A stretch of 64,000 bases of DNA from Henricia sp. BOLD:AAB3569. Lineage: Eukaryota; Echinodermata; Asteroidea; Spinulosida; Echinasteridae. Each line of letters starts with the position of its first letter. Position 1 is the stretch's first letter. Positions 1 to 12,500 of the stretch are shown here, piece after piece. The position numbers and the translations under genes are program-made. Where the stretch lies: positions 1,426,001 to 1,490,000 of the forward strand of contig JBBELK010000009.1 in NCBI GenBank assembly GCA_037783545.1, in the 5' to 3' direction. The notes under the pieces were generated by a model that saw only the letters and a program-made list of their open reading frames with translations, was not told the DNA's origin and made no database searches.

Positions 1-204
1 AAACTCTGCAACTATGTGCTGCGCCATGCAATGATTGCATGGTTTCCCGACTCCCATACGCCGTGAAGTATGTAAAAATCTGTTGAGTCCTGACTCACGC
101 CCTCTCAAGTCCGAGCGCCGACCTGCAAAAGATGGCAACCTACGTGAAGCGTACAATGTTAGGCAACCCTAATAGGCAACCCTTAAATATTAAATTTTCT
201 TTAA

Positions 205-334
205 AGGCACAGGCTCGTCATCAATGCGCGCGCGCCAAATTCGTGCCAAATTCGCAGCTCCATGCCTTTGCTACACGGAGCTGCGTATTTCGTGGCACGA
301 ATTTTGCGCGCGCATTGCTGACGAGCCTGTGCCT
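205..334. mobile_element. TTAA-flanked hairpin MITE, copy 1
   Basis: A long imperfect palindrome opens AGGCACAGGCTCGTCATCAA and closes with its complement, flanked by TTAA at 201-204 and 335-338. TTAA duplications are typical of piggyBac and Kolobok superfamilies. Confidence 0.85.
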
Positions 335-400
335 TTAATGTGTGCATATTCTGATTTGATTTTTTTATTTTTTATTGTTTGTTTGTTTGTTTTTTAACAG

Positions 401-530
401 TGAAGGTGAAGCACTTGAGGCCATTTCCCAGGATGCATTGCGTCATGTGGAGGGAACAATCATTCTTCACATCATGTTTGCCATTAAGCAAGATCAGGAC
501 CTCGGAAGAGAATTCATCAAATTTCTCAAG
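401..530 (+). CDS. FANCI: FANCI exon (window exon 1)
   Basis: Acceptor TTTTTTAACAG before 401 and donor GTAGAA after 530. One leading base then 43 codons, including [16 protein letters not shown], a highly conserved FANCI block. The exon enters in phase 2 and leaves in phase 0. Confidence 0.95.
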
Positions 531-3500
531 GTAGAATGATTGATTTTTGTCCTCCCAAAACTCTTCCAGATCCATCAAGACTATGTAAAGTGAACAGCAG
601 CCGATTTCATGAAAAAGTCTGTAGCTTGCGCAACTTTTAAAAATGGCGTAGGCCCCATAGCTTGCGTGTAATGATTGCAGAAATGTTGCGCAACATACGC
701 AATAAAAAGTGCCGCAAGTGAGTTTAAGCTTAAGGTTTCGTGAATTCGGCTGCCCCAGAAATGAGTGCTTTAAAAAAAAGAAATTTTACCATTCATTCAA
801 CACAAAAACCATGCATGGATTTTTCAGGTTTTCCGAAATATTATAGCATCTTTGTGGCTGAAATTTCTACATGGCAGTTTATCAACATTCTTTAGTTATG
901 TAATGCTGTTGTTTCTGTTTTTAAAAGTTTTCTAATCGTGTAATCTGTCTTTAAACATGTGTGGGATGAGCTTACCTCTGGAGCCACGCCTGTCACAAAA
1001 AATGGCCTAGAAATACAGGAGCTCAGGAGGCACTTCAGACTGAGTGGCACACCCTGCCTCATAGGCTATTATGGAGGCTGGTGCAGTCAGCCTTGCCACA
1101 AAAGGTGTTCAGACTGATAAATGTTACATTTCTTAGCCTCCTTGATCTTTTGGCCAGAGTAAAGTTTGCATTTCTTATTTATTTTAACTGTCTATTTATG
1201 AACTAAATGTGAGTATTGGAACAGCCTTCCATATTATAATCTCATTACAGGCAGGGCAACTCAGAGATACATGTGCTGTTCTGGCACCTTTCAATGTAGC
1301 GCTGGCTCTTGCTGTTGCACAGATTCACCGATTTGAAGAACCGGTTAGTATGTGACAAGTGCAAAATGTATAAGATAAAGTACGTACGCATGAAATACCC
1401 ACTTTTTAGACCCCTCCTTCCCCCCCTGTACGCATGTCGTATGCAGTGGCTCCAATCCCCCCCCCCCCCCCCCCCCCCCCTCCCTCCCATCCCCCTGTAC
1501 GCATACACATTCCATATATACCTCAGCATTGGTAATAAAGCATTGGTAGATGGTTCAGTACTACATGCATAGTGGTACATGTATATACTACTAGTACGAT
1601 TCGCATGTCGCCTCCAAAGTCTGAAATAAATGACAAAATGCATACATTTCTTTGCATTTTTTTAAAACTTAAAATGACACATCAATCATCAGTAAATACA
1701 GATTTAATGAAAAAGAACCTAAATTGAGGAGTGAGAAAAACGTGTTGCCTAGTAATATGTTTTGTACAAGGTCTGAAGCCATGGTGAACTTGTCCATCCT
1801 TTCCCGATTTACTAAACGCAAATGTTCGGTTTGCGTATGCAAATTGGCTTGGACCCCCCCCACCCCTGTACGCATGGTGTACGTAATGTCAACAACCCCC
1901 CCCCCCCCCCCTGCCCCCCTCTGTGCGTACGTACTTTATGGACGGCCCCTAAGTCTTTAGGCTTGCAACCTTTCAACAGATCAGCTGGTTTCGACTCTCG
2001 CAAAATTGACCGAAGCAGTGCTCAGAGTCTGAGATTCTTAATTCTATACATATGTGGACAAATGTATGTGATTTTGGGAAATCTGGATGCATTGAAAAAC
2101 AACTTGGCTCCACCGGGATTCGAACCGCGGACCTTCTGCTTAACGTGCAGACACCCTACCAATTGAGCTATAAAGCCAACTGGTCGTCTCGAATCACGGT
2201 ATTGCAGTTTTCCTCACTGATTGGGATTGGCTATCACATGAGCTAATAACAAGCCCTACAGAGGGATAAACTCTTCATTAGATAACCCTCTCTCTCGTCA
2301 CTTAAGATCTTTTAAGTACTCTTTTCATGATTATACCACAAGGCTTAAATTTCAGGTAAAAATTGATTAGACCATGGGGGTAGTGACGTAAATATTTTAC
2401 AAGACCAAAGATAATTTCAGTTGACCACAGCTAAAAAATACAGTTGGAGTGTAAATTAGAACTGCCAGTCTAGTGCCACACATAAAGCACTCGACCTATT
2501 TTTAAATTACTGGACATTTTTGGCAAAGAGTTAAATTTTTTCTGTGTATGAATTTTATTTCGAACCAAGAAATTTTTGGTTCAAATTTCAGTTCAAAGTT
2601 TACTTGCTGAATTTTAATTTTAAGGTTGACGCTTTTTCTGATTTAAAACCTGTATGTATAGCAGTAATTTTGTTACATTTAAAGACGCAGGCTTGTCAAT
2701 ACACAAAGAATAAATTTGTGCCATGAATTTCACAGCGCTCCATACCTTGCCCGAGTAGGGCAGCTGCTCTTACAATCCCAGAGGGTGGAGGCTCATTATT
2801 TATACGAGCTCGCTACAGTTTGTTTATGCGTTGCTAGGCTAATCGAATCATGTGCGCGCGCTTAGTTGTGTGTGTTGTATGTCGTTTGTACCAAAGAGTT
2901 CCCATATACGGTCAATTCAACCATGACACCTTCTTGAAGCAAATGCGACCATATCTGTAATATAATGTGAATATGGCTGAAACTAAATGTCAGGAATTTA
3001 TAAAGGGTGTGTTTTCTGTTAAAAGATACACACCCTATTTGCAGAATGGACGAGGCTATTAGCCTGCACCATGGCCCTATACACACTCTGGGACCGTAAG
3101 AGCGGCTGCCAGGGCAAGGTATGGATCGTGGTGAAATTCAAGGCACGGATGTGTCTGTCGCGCATTGACGAGCAAGTCCAGATCAAGAATTGGTATTTCT
3201 AGGAGTAATTTTCCCCTTTTTAGATCTTTGCTTTCCTGAAGGATGCCATTTTGAAAAGCTTCAAAGATGCTGCCAGGCAAAAAGCATCTCACTGGATCAA
3301 AGGTGAATTTTCCTTATCTCTAAAGAATCCATTTTCGTGAAGTCACACTATTGTTCAAACTATACATTATTTTTAAGAATGTACTCAAACTGTAGATTAT
3401 TTTTAAGAATGTACTCAAAGTTACTTGACTGTGCATCAGACATGGCGATATAGTAGTTGTTGCTTGCACACCAGGACTCCATGTCCTTAGCACTAGAATG

Positions 3501-6500
3501 CAGCGTGTTCGCACGAGTGATTCTATTCTTACACCAAACCAAACGCCGTGCATTGTATCCGTATTGACACAATGACTTGCTGGCACGTTTCTTTGTTCCG
3601 GGGCGGTGAAATGGATTAAGTCGGAGAAGAGACTTAAAAGTGTAGATTCGCCTCGCCCATTATTTTCAAGAATTTACACTTCCTTGTCCATTCTCCTTAA
3701 CAGAATTACAAATATAAACCGATAAAATAAATTTTCACAAAGCAAATTAAGTTGTTTTCTCTTGAGCTTTGTTTTGCTTTTATTGTTTTGCTTTTATAGC
3801 CATGTCATACCTGTTTTACAGATCCTTCATTGGCTGCCAGTAGTTTATCGTATTCATTTTAAGATTCGGTAATGCACTTTAAAGATCACAGAGCATTCTT
3901 CCGTGAAGAGCAAGGGGAGGGATTCCCCGGTGTCTCTGGCCGTTTCTAATTAAACTTTGAAGTTGATAGTTATTCGAATATCTATGTTAATTGATCCCAT
4001 TCCTGTAATTGGCGGTCCTTCTGCTGTTGGATGTGGTGAATAAATAAATAATTAAAGATATTACGTTTAACTTTTAAGTGTTTGCACGGTACAGGTCCAG
4101 AATATTTAAGCAATTTACTATCGGTTGCACACCAAACAAGGTATAGTCTTCGCTCGGGTAATGCATGGATTGTTATTGATCCCAGCTAGTGTCCAATGTA
4201 AGACGACACTTGAAGATTGTTCATTTCAATCTCCCCCACCCCCCTCCCCCCGAAAATGTTTTGTTTTTAATTCATTTAAACAGAAATGAAAAACGTCCCT
4301 TTTTTAAATAAGCTTTGAACTGAAAGTATATGGTTGTGTAAAATGCTGCATTTTTACAATGGGTAGTGGGTAAATTATTTTTTTCCCTGTAAAGCGCATA
4401 TAAATTGAGTAGTTTAAAAATGATAGGTACGAGTACCGTTTACTACTCGCGATTAATTTAGCTATTCGCCCAGTGGTATTGTGAATTATTAACCCTCCTA
4501 CTCCAACTAGTATGTAAAAGTTGGAAGCATGATTTTTTTTCACCTACAGAATTTGCTCCAGCATCAACAAACATAACGGAACAAATCTTGGATACAGTTC
4601 AAAACAGGTATGGAGGTAATTTATAACTTTTAACGAGTAAGACAAATTAATCAGAAATTGATTTAGCTTATGTCGGGGAGACTGTTAATTAGGGTTTGTT
4701 TTGCCCTTACCCGACATTATTATTATTAACACTGTATACTCAGTGCTCTCCCGAGACACTATGGAAAAACTTCATAGCGTGCTCGGGTGGGAGTCTAACT
4801 CACGACCTCCTGCAAACAAGGCAGATGTCTTTACTACTCGACCACCTAGCTGGATGATGTTGAATGGCTGATTCAATTAATTTTGCAACGGGTATCGCAA
4901 TTAATCAGAAATTGAGTTAGCTTGCATCCGGGATTGTTAATTAGGGCTTGTACAGTGTTAATAATTACGTCAGGCCCCCCCCCCCCCCCCCCCCACCCCC
5001 ACCCCCCCACCCACCCTCCCACCCTCCCCCCCACCCCCGTAGCTACACCGCTGGAGTGGAGGTGGACATATGGAGGGTCGTTGTAAATTTTAAAAAATCA
5101 GAAACCTGTGTTGGAAAGTGTGAATAAAGAAAATCCAATCACTGAATAATATTGTGTAATTTTTGTAAAATTGTGTGTCTGTCATGTTCAACCAAAAAAT
5201 GAATCAACCCCCATTTTGCACCTGAATTTCAAGACAATGGTGCTCAGTGATGCATGAACCTAGGGAAGTAACCAAGGCATCATTAGAAAGCCCATACCCT
5301 CTGCTTTAAGATGCTACCATGCTTTTTACTTACAAACGTATAGTCTGGTCAAAATATCCTTTCAAAATTGGATTACCTTTTTTTAAACACCCTGTATAAT
5401 GGACTGGCATTTTATCCATACAGTATTCCACATTTCTTCTCTGTACTAAACTACACTGAACAAAATTATAAACGCCCCATGTGACACAAACTTTTATGGT
5501 TGTGGGTGGAATCACTGCTTCACTGAGCAATTGCTCACTGGCAGAGATGGACTCAAATGTTGTTTACAAATCGAGACAAATAAACAATTTTGTACAATTA
5601 TAAGACAATATCAGCTCATTTAGGGTCGCCCATTTCATGTTACATAAATAATTTACATGGGGCATTTATATTTTTGCTCAGTGTACATTCTTCTCTAAAT
5701 TACATGTGTTGATTTTGTTGAATAGTTCTTATGGCTGGGACTACGTCACCCAAGGCCTGATGCAGCTGGGTTTCACCCTGATGGATGCGTTTGGGCCTAA
5801 AGCTGGGCCCTTGGGAAGATCAACCGGTGAATATAAAATCTAAGTCCATCATTGTGGAAATTTGGAATTGTGCCCCCGGAGTTACTTGGGGAATCGGATT
5901 GGCAAAGCGGTACTTTCCTCACCTTGCACCTGTATGTGTTCCTAGATTTGATTCCGGCTGGGGCAGTATGTGGATTTTACCTTTAAATATTCAAATGGTC
6001 TTAATGCATAGTTCCGACCTGTCAATCAAGCCGAACCCGCCGACCAATCAGAACAGAGCTAGCAGACGGCGCCCACAAAGGTCAAAGTGATGCAATCATC
6101 ACACAATCACGCGATTTTCTGCCCATACAGTTTGTATGTTGTATGCGCCAGTGACCGGGTGAATTTTGGTTTCAATGTCGGGCGATTCGCTGTACAAAGG
6201 TAGGAAAGCGCATTTTTATGAATATATGTCATCCCTGCATTACTAGCCCTTTGCTCAGTGTGTGCTACGGTAACTGTCGACCCTAAAACATAAATACCTT
6301 TGAGTTTTCTCCAATGAATCTGTACTTTCCATGCCGAGTCCCGTTACTTTGTACCTTGTGTGTCGCCATTTTTTTGCGATGGCTTGTGAGCACATAGCAA
6401 CAATATCTAAGGGGCGGGGTTAACTGGGCAATCTCGGAACTATGCATTTTGGTGCATCCATAGATACCAATATATGTGTTCTCTTGTATGGATACAGTGT

Positions 6501-9500
6501 TCTTCACTGCTAAACATTTCGTCCGGATGCGCTGAGCAGTGCCCTCAAGCTGCAAAACAGTGTTTGCTGCATGAGGGCGCTGTTCAAAATGAATGCATGC
6601 AACTGACATGGCCGTTATTGGTGACAAGTTAAGTGCCCTCGCGGGACAACGCATGCCGACATATTATAATGTATTGTAGCCTATTACCAGCGCCGTAATA
6701 GCATTGCCGATATAGCCGTGGAATATTGATGAGCGGTGCTATATCACTTTAATTTCGTTCTATTTTGGGCAGACACCACCATGAATTTGCCGACAGTACC
6801 ATGATTTTGCCGACAAAAATGAATAATGGGGGGGTGTCACAAACCCCCCACACCCCCCACCCCCCTCTAGCGACGCTGTTGACGGTACCCCATGACATCT
6901 TTGTAAACTCTCTGAAATATTTATGAAAATAATTTTGTATCGACAATTCCTGTCTAACCTTCAGAGCACCAGCCGCCTAGCAACAGCCCCAACCAACAAG
7001 CCTGTGCCTTGGGATCTCAGATACTACTGACAACATTCAAGGCTCATGAGATGGTACGACCCGATGTCTTGGAGCAACTCTTAAACCGCATCGTCACAAG
7101 AAGCTCGGGCCCGGTCTCTCATTATATCGGTCAGTGTTCATACGTGTGGCAATGTTTAAATTGTGGCTTTTACAAGGTTATCTTATGCCTGGTTAAAAGT
7201 GTCTGTTCACAGTAATGGGGTACATTTGAAAAATAAGTCAATAATTCCTTTCAGATTTCTTTAGTTTATCTCAGAATTAAAGAAATGTCCTTGTTTTGTT
7301 CTCAGGAGATAACTTTTGCCCAAAAAGGTAAGAAATTGCTGTCACAAAATAAATTGTTGAAAAGCTTGTATACAAATGTTCCTATTACGTATGTAATGTG
7401 GACAGACCGTTTTGTGACATTTGTTTCCGTCTTTGTTACACGTGTAATAGGAACATTTGTGCACGGGGTTTTCACAAATGTATGTTGTAGGACTATTTTT
7501 CGTACTCCTTGGTGAAAAAGTGATTTCCTCAGTTTAGCTTGATAATTTAAAGATAAAATTAAGACATTTGAAGTGAACTGGGACCTAAACAGAAATGTAC
7601 CCCATTACTGTGGAAAGACCCATATATACATATTAAATGAATAAATAAAATCACTGCTTTTGCTATTCGAATTGCCCATGACTACAAGTTTTGAAGGATA
7701 AACAAGTACAATGGAATGCCATGTCTGTGGTTTTCACTGGATGATTTTATAATTTTGTTAAATTTTATTTTATCAGGGCTCTGTGCTGCACAGTATCAGA
7801 AACGCACGGTATCTACAAAAGCTTCATTTCATATAATATCAATATAGCAATATTGAAGAAAAAAATTGATATTAGCACAAGCTTATCAGGAGTGAACTGT
7901 CAGTATTCCACTCTATCTCCCTTTGCCCCCCCCCCCCCCCCCCCCTGCCTAGATCTCCTGTCCAGCATGGTGACCTCAGCCCCTCAGATCCTCCTGGACT
8001 CTCTACCCAAGATGCGAGAGACATTTGACTACCTAGCCCTCCTACCCTTCTCATCAGCCCATGGTCTCCTCAAAGCCATCCAACCTATCATGAAACTCAG
8101 TATGCCGCTTAAAGACTCACTCATGCTGATCCTCAGGAAGGCCATGTTTGCAAGGTAAAACTGTGGTCTTGTTGGGCATTTTTCCTTATTGATTTTAGCA
8201 ATTGCGGTAGACATTTTTGTAGTTATACACATTAACAACCACTGTCATCTGCCAATTTCAGTTCAATTTCGTAAAAGTTACGTAACAAATGTCTGGCAGA
8301 CGCAACGAGGTCACAAGCCTAGACAATTGGTGCAGATGAAATTTACAATGCTTCACATGAATGGTGTGAAATTTTCGCTGCTCCGTGGTTGCCAAGTTGC
8401 TATTTGCAGATGCAAAAATGTGCTTTACCTCGGTTGAATAAACTGGTACATTTAGCAATACTCTGGATTCATGTGTGATTAAGGATGTGTATTATAAAAA
8501 CCAACCTGTGTACAAGTAAGCTCAGTACCTCTTCCACGTTCCAAGAAAAGAATTAAAAAAACTCTCAATACTTTCAAGAAATTGTGTGTAGCCACTGTCC
8601 TGTTTGGACTGGCTCTCTGACTATTGATTGCTTTCCGGTGACGTCACGCCTTCCATCCACCATTTTGGTTGTCATTTTTCATGACCCACGTGGCCCGAGT
8701 GATAACCGGCAAAAAAAGCAAGAAAAGTGCATTGGTTGCACTTACCTCTGTTGCTTTATGTTGTTGCGCCATGGCTGTTGTATCGATAAAAATGTATTTC
8801 TTCAGGTTAAAAATCGCGATCAAGTGGAAGCACTTTCGTTTGTACAAGCTGAGTGCATGCTCAATAATTTGAAGGTATCGCAGCGCGCGCGTGCTGCATC
8901 TTTGAATGAAAATACGCTGGTGAGTATATTTACGTGTGTTCATGTGTGTTCATGTGTGTCTGTTGGCGCACGCGTGTACGCGCGTGACCGTTCACCACCA
9001 AACATTCCCGGATGTTCTACGTCACGGAAAGTAATCAATACTGGCACAAAATACAGAGTCATATTAGTGTGGTAGTTGGGGACCTAGAGTCGCTCATATG
9101 GGGGTGCCCTTGTAAAAAAAAACGTGAACATTTATATAAATTCATCTTTAGTGTTTTCTTGTACAAAGATGCTATCTCAAAAAAATTATTTATTGGACAG
9201 TTCTATATCTTCCACCTATGAGTAAAGTTTCCCTGTCGACCTATTTATAAGGATTTTGGGTCATTGCCAAAACAACCTGTGAACTTACAGAGGTTTGCCA
9301 GTATTAAGTAACCACTTTCTTTGTTGTTTGCACTAGAATTTAGTCTAACCAAGAAAAATCTAAAATACAGAAGTCCCAAGGCATATTATCACTTTTATTT
9401 ATTTTTATTTTATAAAATCACTTTGCTTCCCCCAACAGACAAAGCGATGCCAGGAAAATAGCGGTGTCCGGCTATCTACAGATACTGAAACATTTCCAGG

Positions 9501-12500
9501 TGTATGGGAGTGTGCCTGGCAGCCAGTTGAGCCAGTCGTCCTCATTAAGCCAGGTACAGTTGCTCTGCTCTGAACTAGTCTTGGGCGATCTCAACATTTT
9601 TGAAATCGATTCAAATTCCAATAGGAATTGCCATTCCATTCAAATTTAATTCCATTTTCAGAATACAAATTTGCACTAACATTAGAAAATATCTCATAAA
9701 CCTGATATACATGTATAAAAAAATTGCAAATTCCTGAAACTTTGTAATTTTTATTAATAATTATTAATTCTTTCTGGTGTTAAAACTAAGGATTCCTCAA
9801 AAGTGCCAGAGACACTGTAGCAAGTAAGCCTGAAGAAACCTGTGAAGAGAAGACAATGAAGTGCTCATGCAGTTTTAGATCCTGTATTGGGGAGCGCGTG
9901 TGGTCTAGTGGGTATGAAGCGGGACTCCCAATCAGAGGTTGGGGGTTCGAGCCCCACTTCGACCAACGTGTCTGTGTCCCAGTTGCCTCGTCAACCCAAG
10001 CGATATATGGGAAGCTGTTAAGGGGAATGCCACAATCTAACTGCTGATAGGGTTGAGCGCCTGGCCAGCAGCACGCACCTAGTTGAGGCGAAATGGTTCT
10101 GGTGATTCCCCGACGGCAGCGGTAATAATGGCAACAGCGCCAGGAGTACGCCCAGTGTAGACATGTGCGCTATATAAGAATTGACCATTATTATTATTAT
10201 TATTGGAGAAAATCCACAGAATCAAGCAGGGACTGAGAACCCAATCCACATACCCATCCAGAATGTCCATTTTATTTTTGCATTTTGGATTGTATTTGCA
10301 AAAACTGAAGCCAAAAATTTGCAACATCGCCATAATGGGCCATATATTGACATCATTTGTATTAATTTGTTTTCCTCGTATTTTTTGTTCAATCCCAGAC
10401 AATGGTGGACGTGCACACACGAAGCAGCCATTCCACTAACTATGAAGCCATGGTTTGTCTTGAGATATTAGGCAATCTACGACGTTGCTTCACTCAGCAA
10501 GCTGATGTTAGACTCATGCTGTATGAGGTATAATTATATTGTGGTGTCGCCATGGACGTCTTTTTCCCCTTAAAGGAGCTTGTTCAGATTTTTCCAGAAA
10601 ATTGAATTTGTTCTAACCTAACAATCATATGAAATACCTCCCCAAAATATACTCTCCAACAAAAGAAACTGTGCATGATAAAAATTGCTGTATTTTTTCA
10701 GCCATGGCAGATAACTCGCTGGAATAAACTGTTAATGAAAGTCCATGAAATCTTTCAACTGGTTAACCGAACTTGAAATGTACAAAATGTGTTCTTCGTG
10801 TTCTCAGAGGTTGCTGAAAACTGACTTGCCAATATTGAAGTCACAAAGTCAGTGTCGAGTGTGTCCCCCTTGTGCATTAATCACTGCTGTGCATCTTCAC
10901 CTCATGGAGCCAATGACACGCGCATGAAAGAGAATATTGACTTTTGGGTAGTCCTTTTATACGGCTTGCTAACGAGACCTGAACTTTATGGAATTCTGTT
11001 ACATAACAACCTGTAGGACCCCTATTGTGAAATCAACACCCAGGCATGCCTAAGTCCTGCACTATGCCATGAGCAGGTTTTGAGTGCATAACCTTTTTCT
11101 AACAATGTCAGAGAATATTGTCTGTGAATTTGGTGTTTATTTTCCACCTTCTTGAAAAAATACAGCAATTTTTACCATGCACAGTTTCTTTTGTTGGAGA
11201 GTATACTATCCATGGGAACAAAACAGGAAATTTTCAATCTTTAATTTGGATGTGGAAGCAAAAAGGTTGGTGTAGTCACTTTTTGTGTAACTGGATAAAA
11301 TAGTTGAAAACTTCGTTGGATTTTTAACAATACTTCTAGAAATATACGGATTGAGAGCGCGAAATTTAATAATGGTAATGAGAAATATAGGACACATGAT
11401 ATGGTATCAAAATCTCAACACCCATGGGAAAAATGGAGGTTAAAAAATGTGATATGCTTTGAAGGACAACTGCATTATTTGTAGTAACTCAAATTTTTAT
11501 TTTACGAGTTGACAAGAACATACCACATGATTAAATGCAATTTCTCTGCCCACACATGATTTTTTGTTATGCCCAAAAAAATAACAATTTTTTTTCTAGT
11601 ATTCACAAAAAACAAGGCATGGATTTTAAATGGTTTATAGGTTTTTTAAAGCGAGATGTCCATTATTGTGTCCATTTGTGTTTGTCACAATGCTTGTAAG
11701 TTGTTAGTGTTTGTTACAATGCCTGTTACAGTGTTTGTCACACTATTTGCTACATTGTTAGTTCAAGTGTTTGTTACAGTGTTAGTTTGTTACAATGCTC
11801 GTTACAGTGCTTGTATTTGCTACATTGTTGGCTGAAGTGTTTGTTACACTCTTAGTCAGAGTTTGTCACAATGCTCGTTACAGTGCTTTTCACAGTATTT
11901 GCTACATGTACAGTGTTTGTTACAATGCTCGTTACAGTGCGTGTCACAGTATTTGCTACATTGTTAGCTAAAATGTTTGTTACCGTGTAAGTGTTTGTTA
12001 CAATGCTTGTTACAGTGCTTGTCACAGTATTTGCTACATTATTAGCTAAAATGTTTGTTACGGTGTTAGTGTTTGTCACAATGTACGTTACAGTGCTTGT
12101 GACAGTATTTGCTACATTGTTAGTTCAAGTGTTTGTTACGGTGTTAGTGTTTGTTACAATGCTCGTTACAGTGCGTGTTACAGTACTCGCTACAGTATTT
12201 GTTAATACGGTTTTGTACTATCTTAGAGAATTTTCTTTGCTCTTTTCAGGGGTTATACGAGGTGTTACACAGAAACTCCAAGTTAAAGGACACCATCGTT
12301 GACATGTTATCAAAGCAATGGACACGGTACTATGAGACGGATGAAGACACGAATCCACCCATTAAGCTGAATCTGTGTATCGTGGCACAGGCTGATAAGG
12401 TCTTCCTGACTGAACCACTGGTATAAGAAATTTCACACTGTAAAAATGAGTGGCCTGACGTTTAGAACACTTGTACACTCTTTAAAGGCCCTGTAGATGA

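Noticed and set aside
1..400. A possible upstream FANCI exon in the first 400 bases
   Set aside because: Translations of 1-200 show no similarity to the FANCI segment that should precede RHVEGTI; the sequence is intron with the hairpin MITE.
2105..2178. Possible functional tRNA genes here and at 9891, 17049, 26801 and 43712
   Set aside because: A and B boxes are present, but acceptor or anticodon stems do not pair properly and each is linked to SINE bodies or tails.
8584..9075. 163-codon plus-strand frame in a FANCI intron
   Set aside because: No domain, no matching splice phases, and it falls between well-placed exons of FANCI.
11852..12302. Repetitive TNTVTN / [12 protein letters not shown] frames
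   Set aside because: By-products of the minisatellite at 11680-12225.
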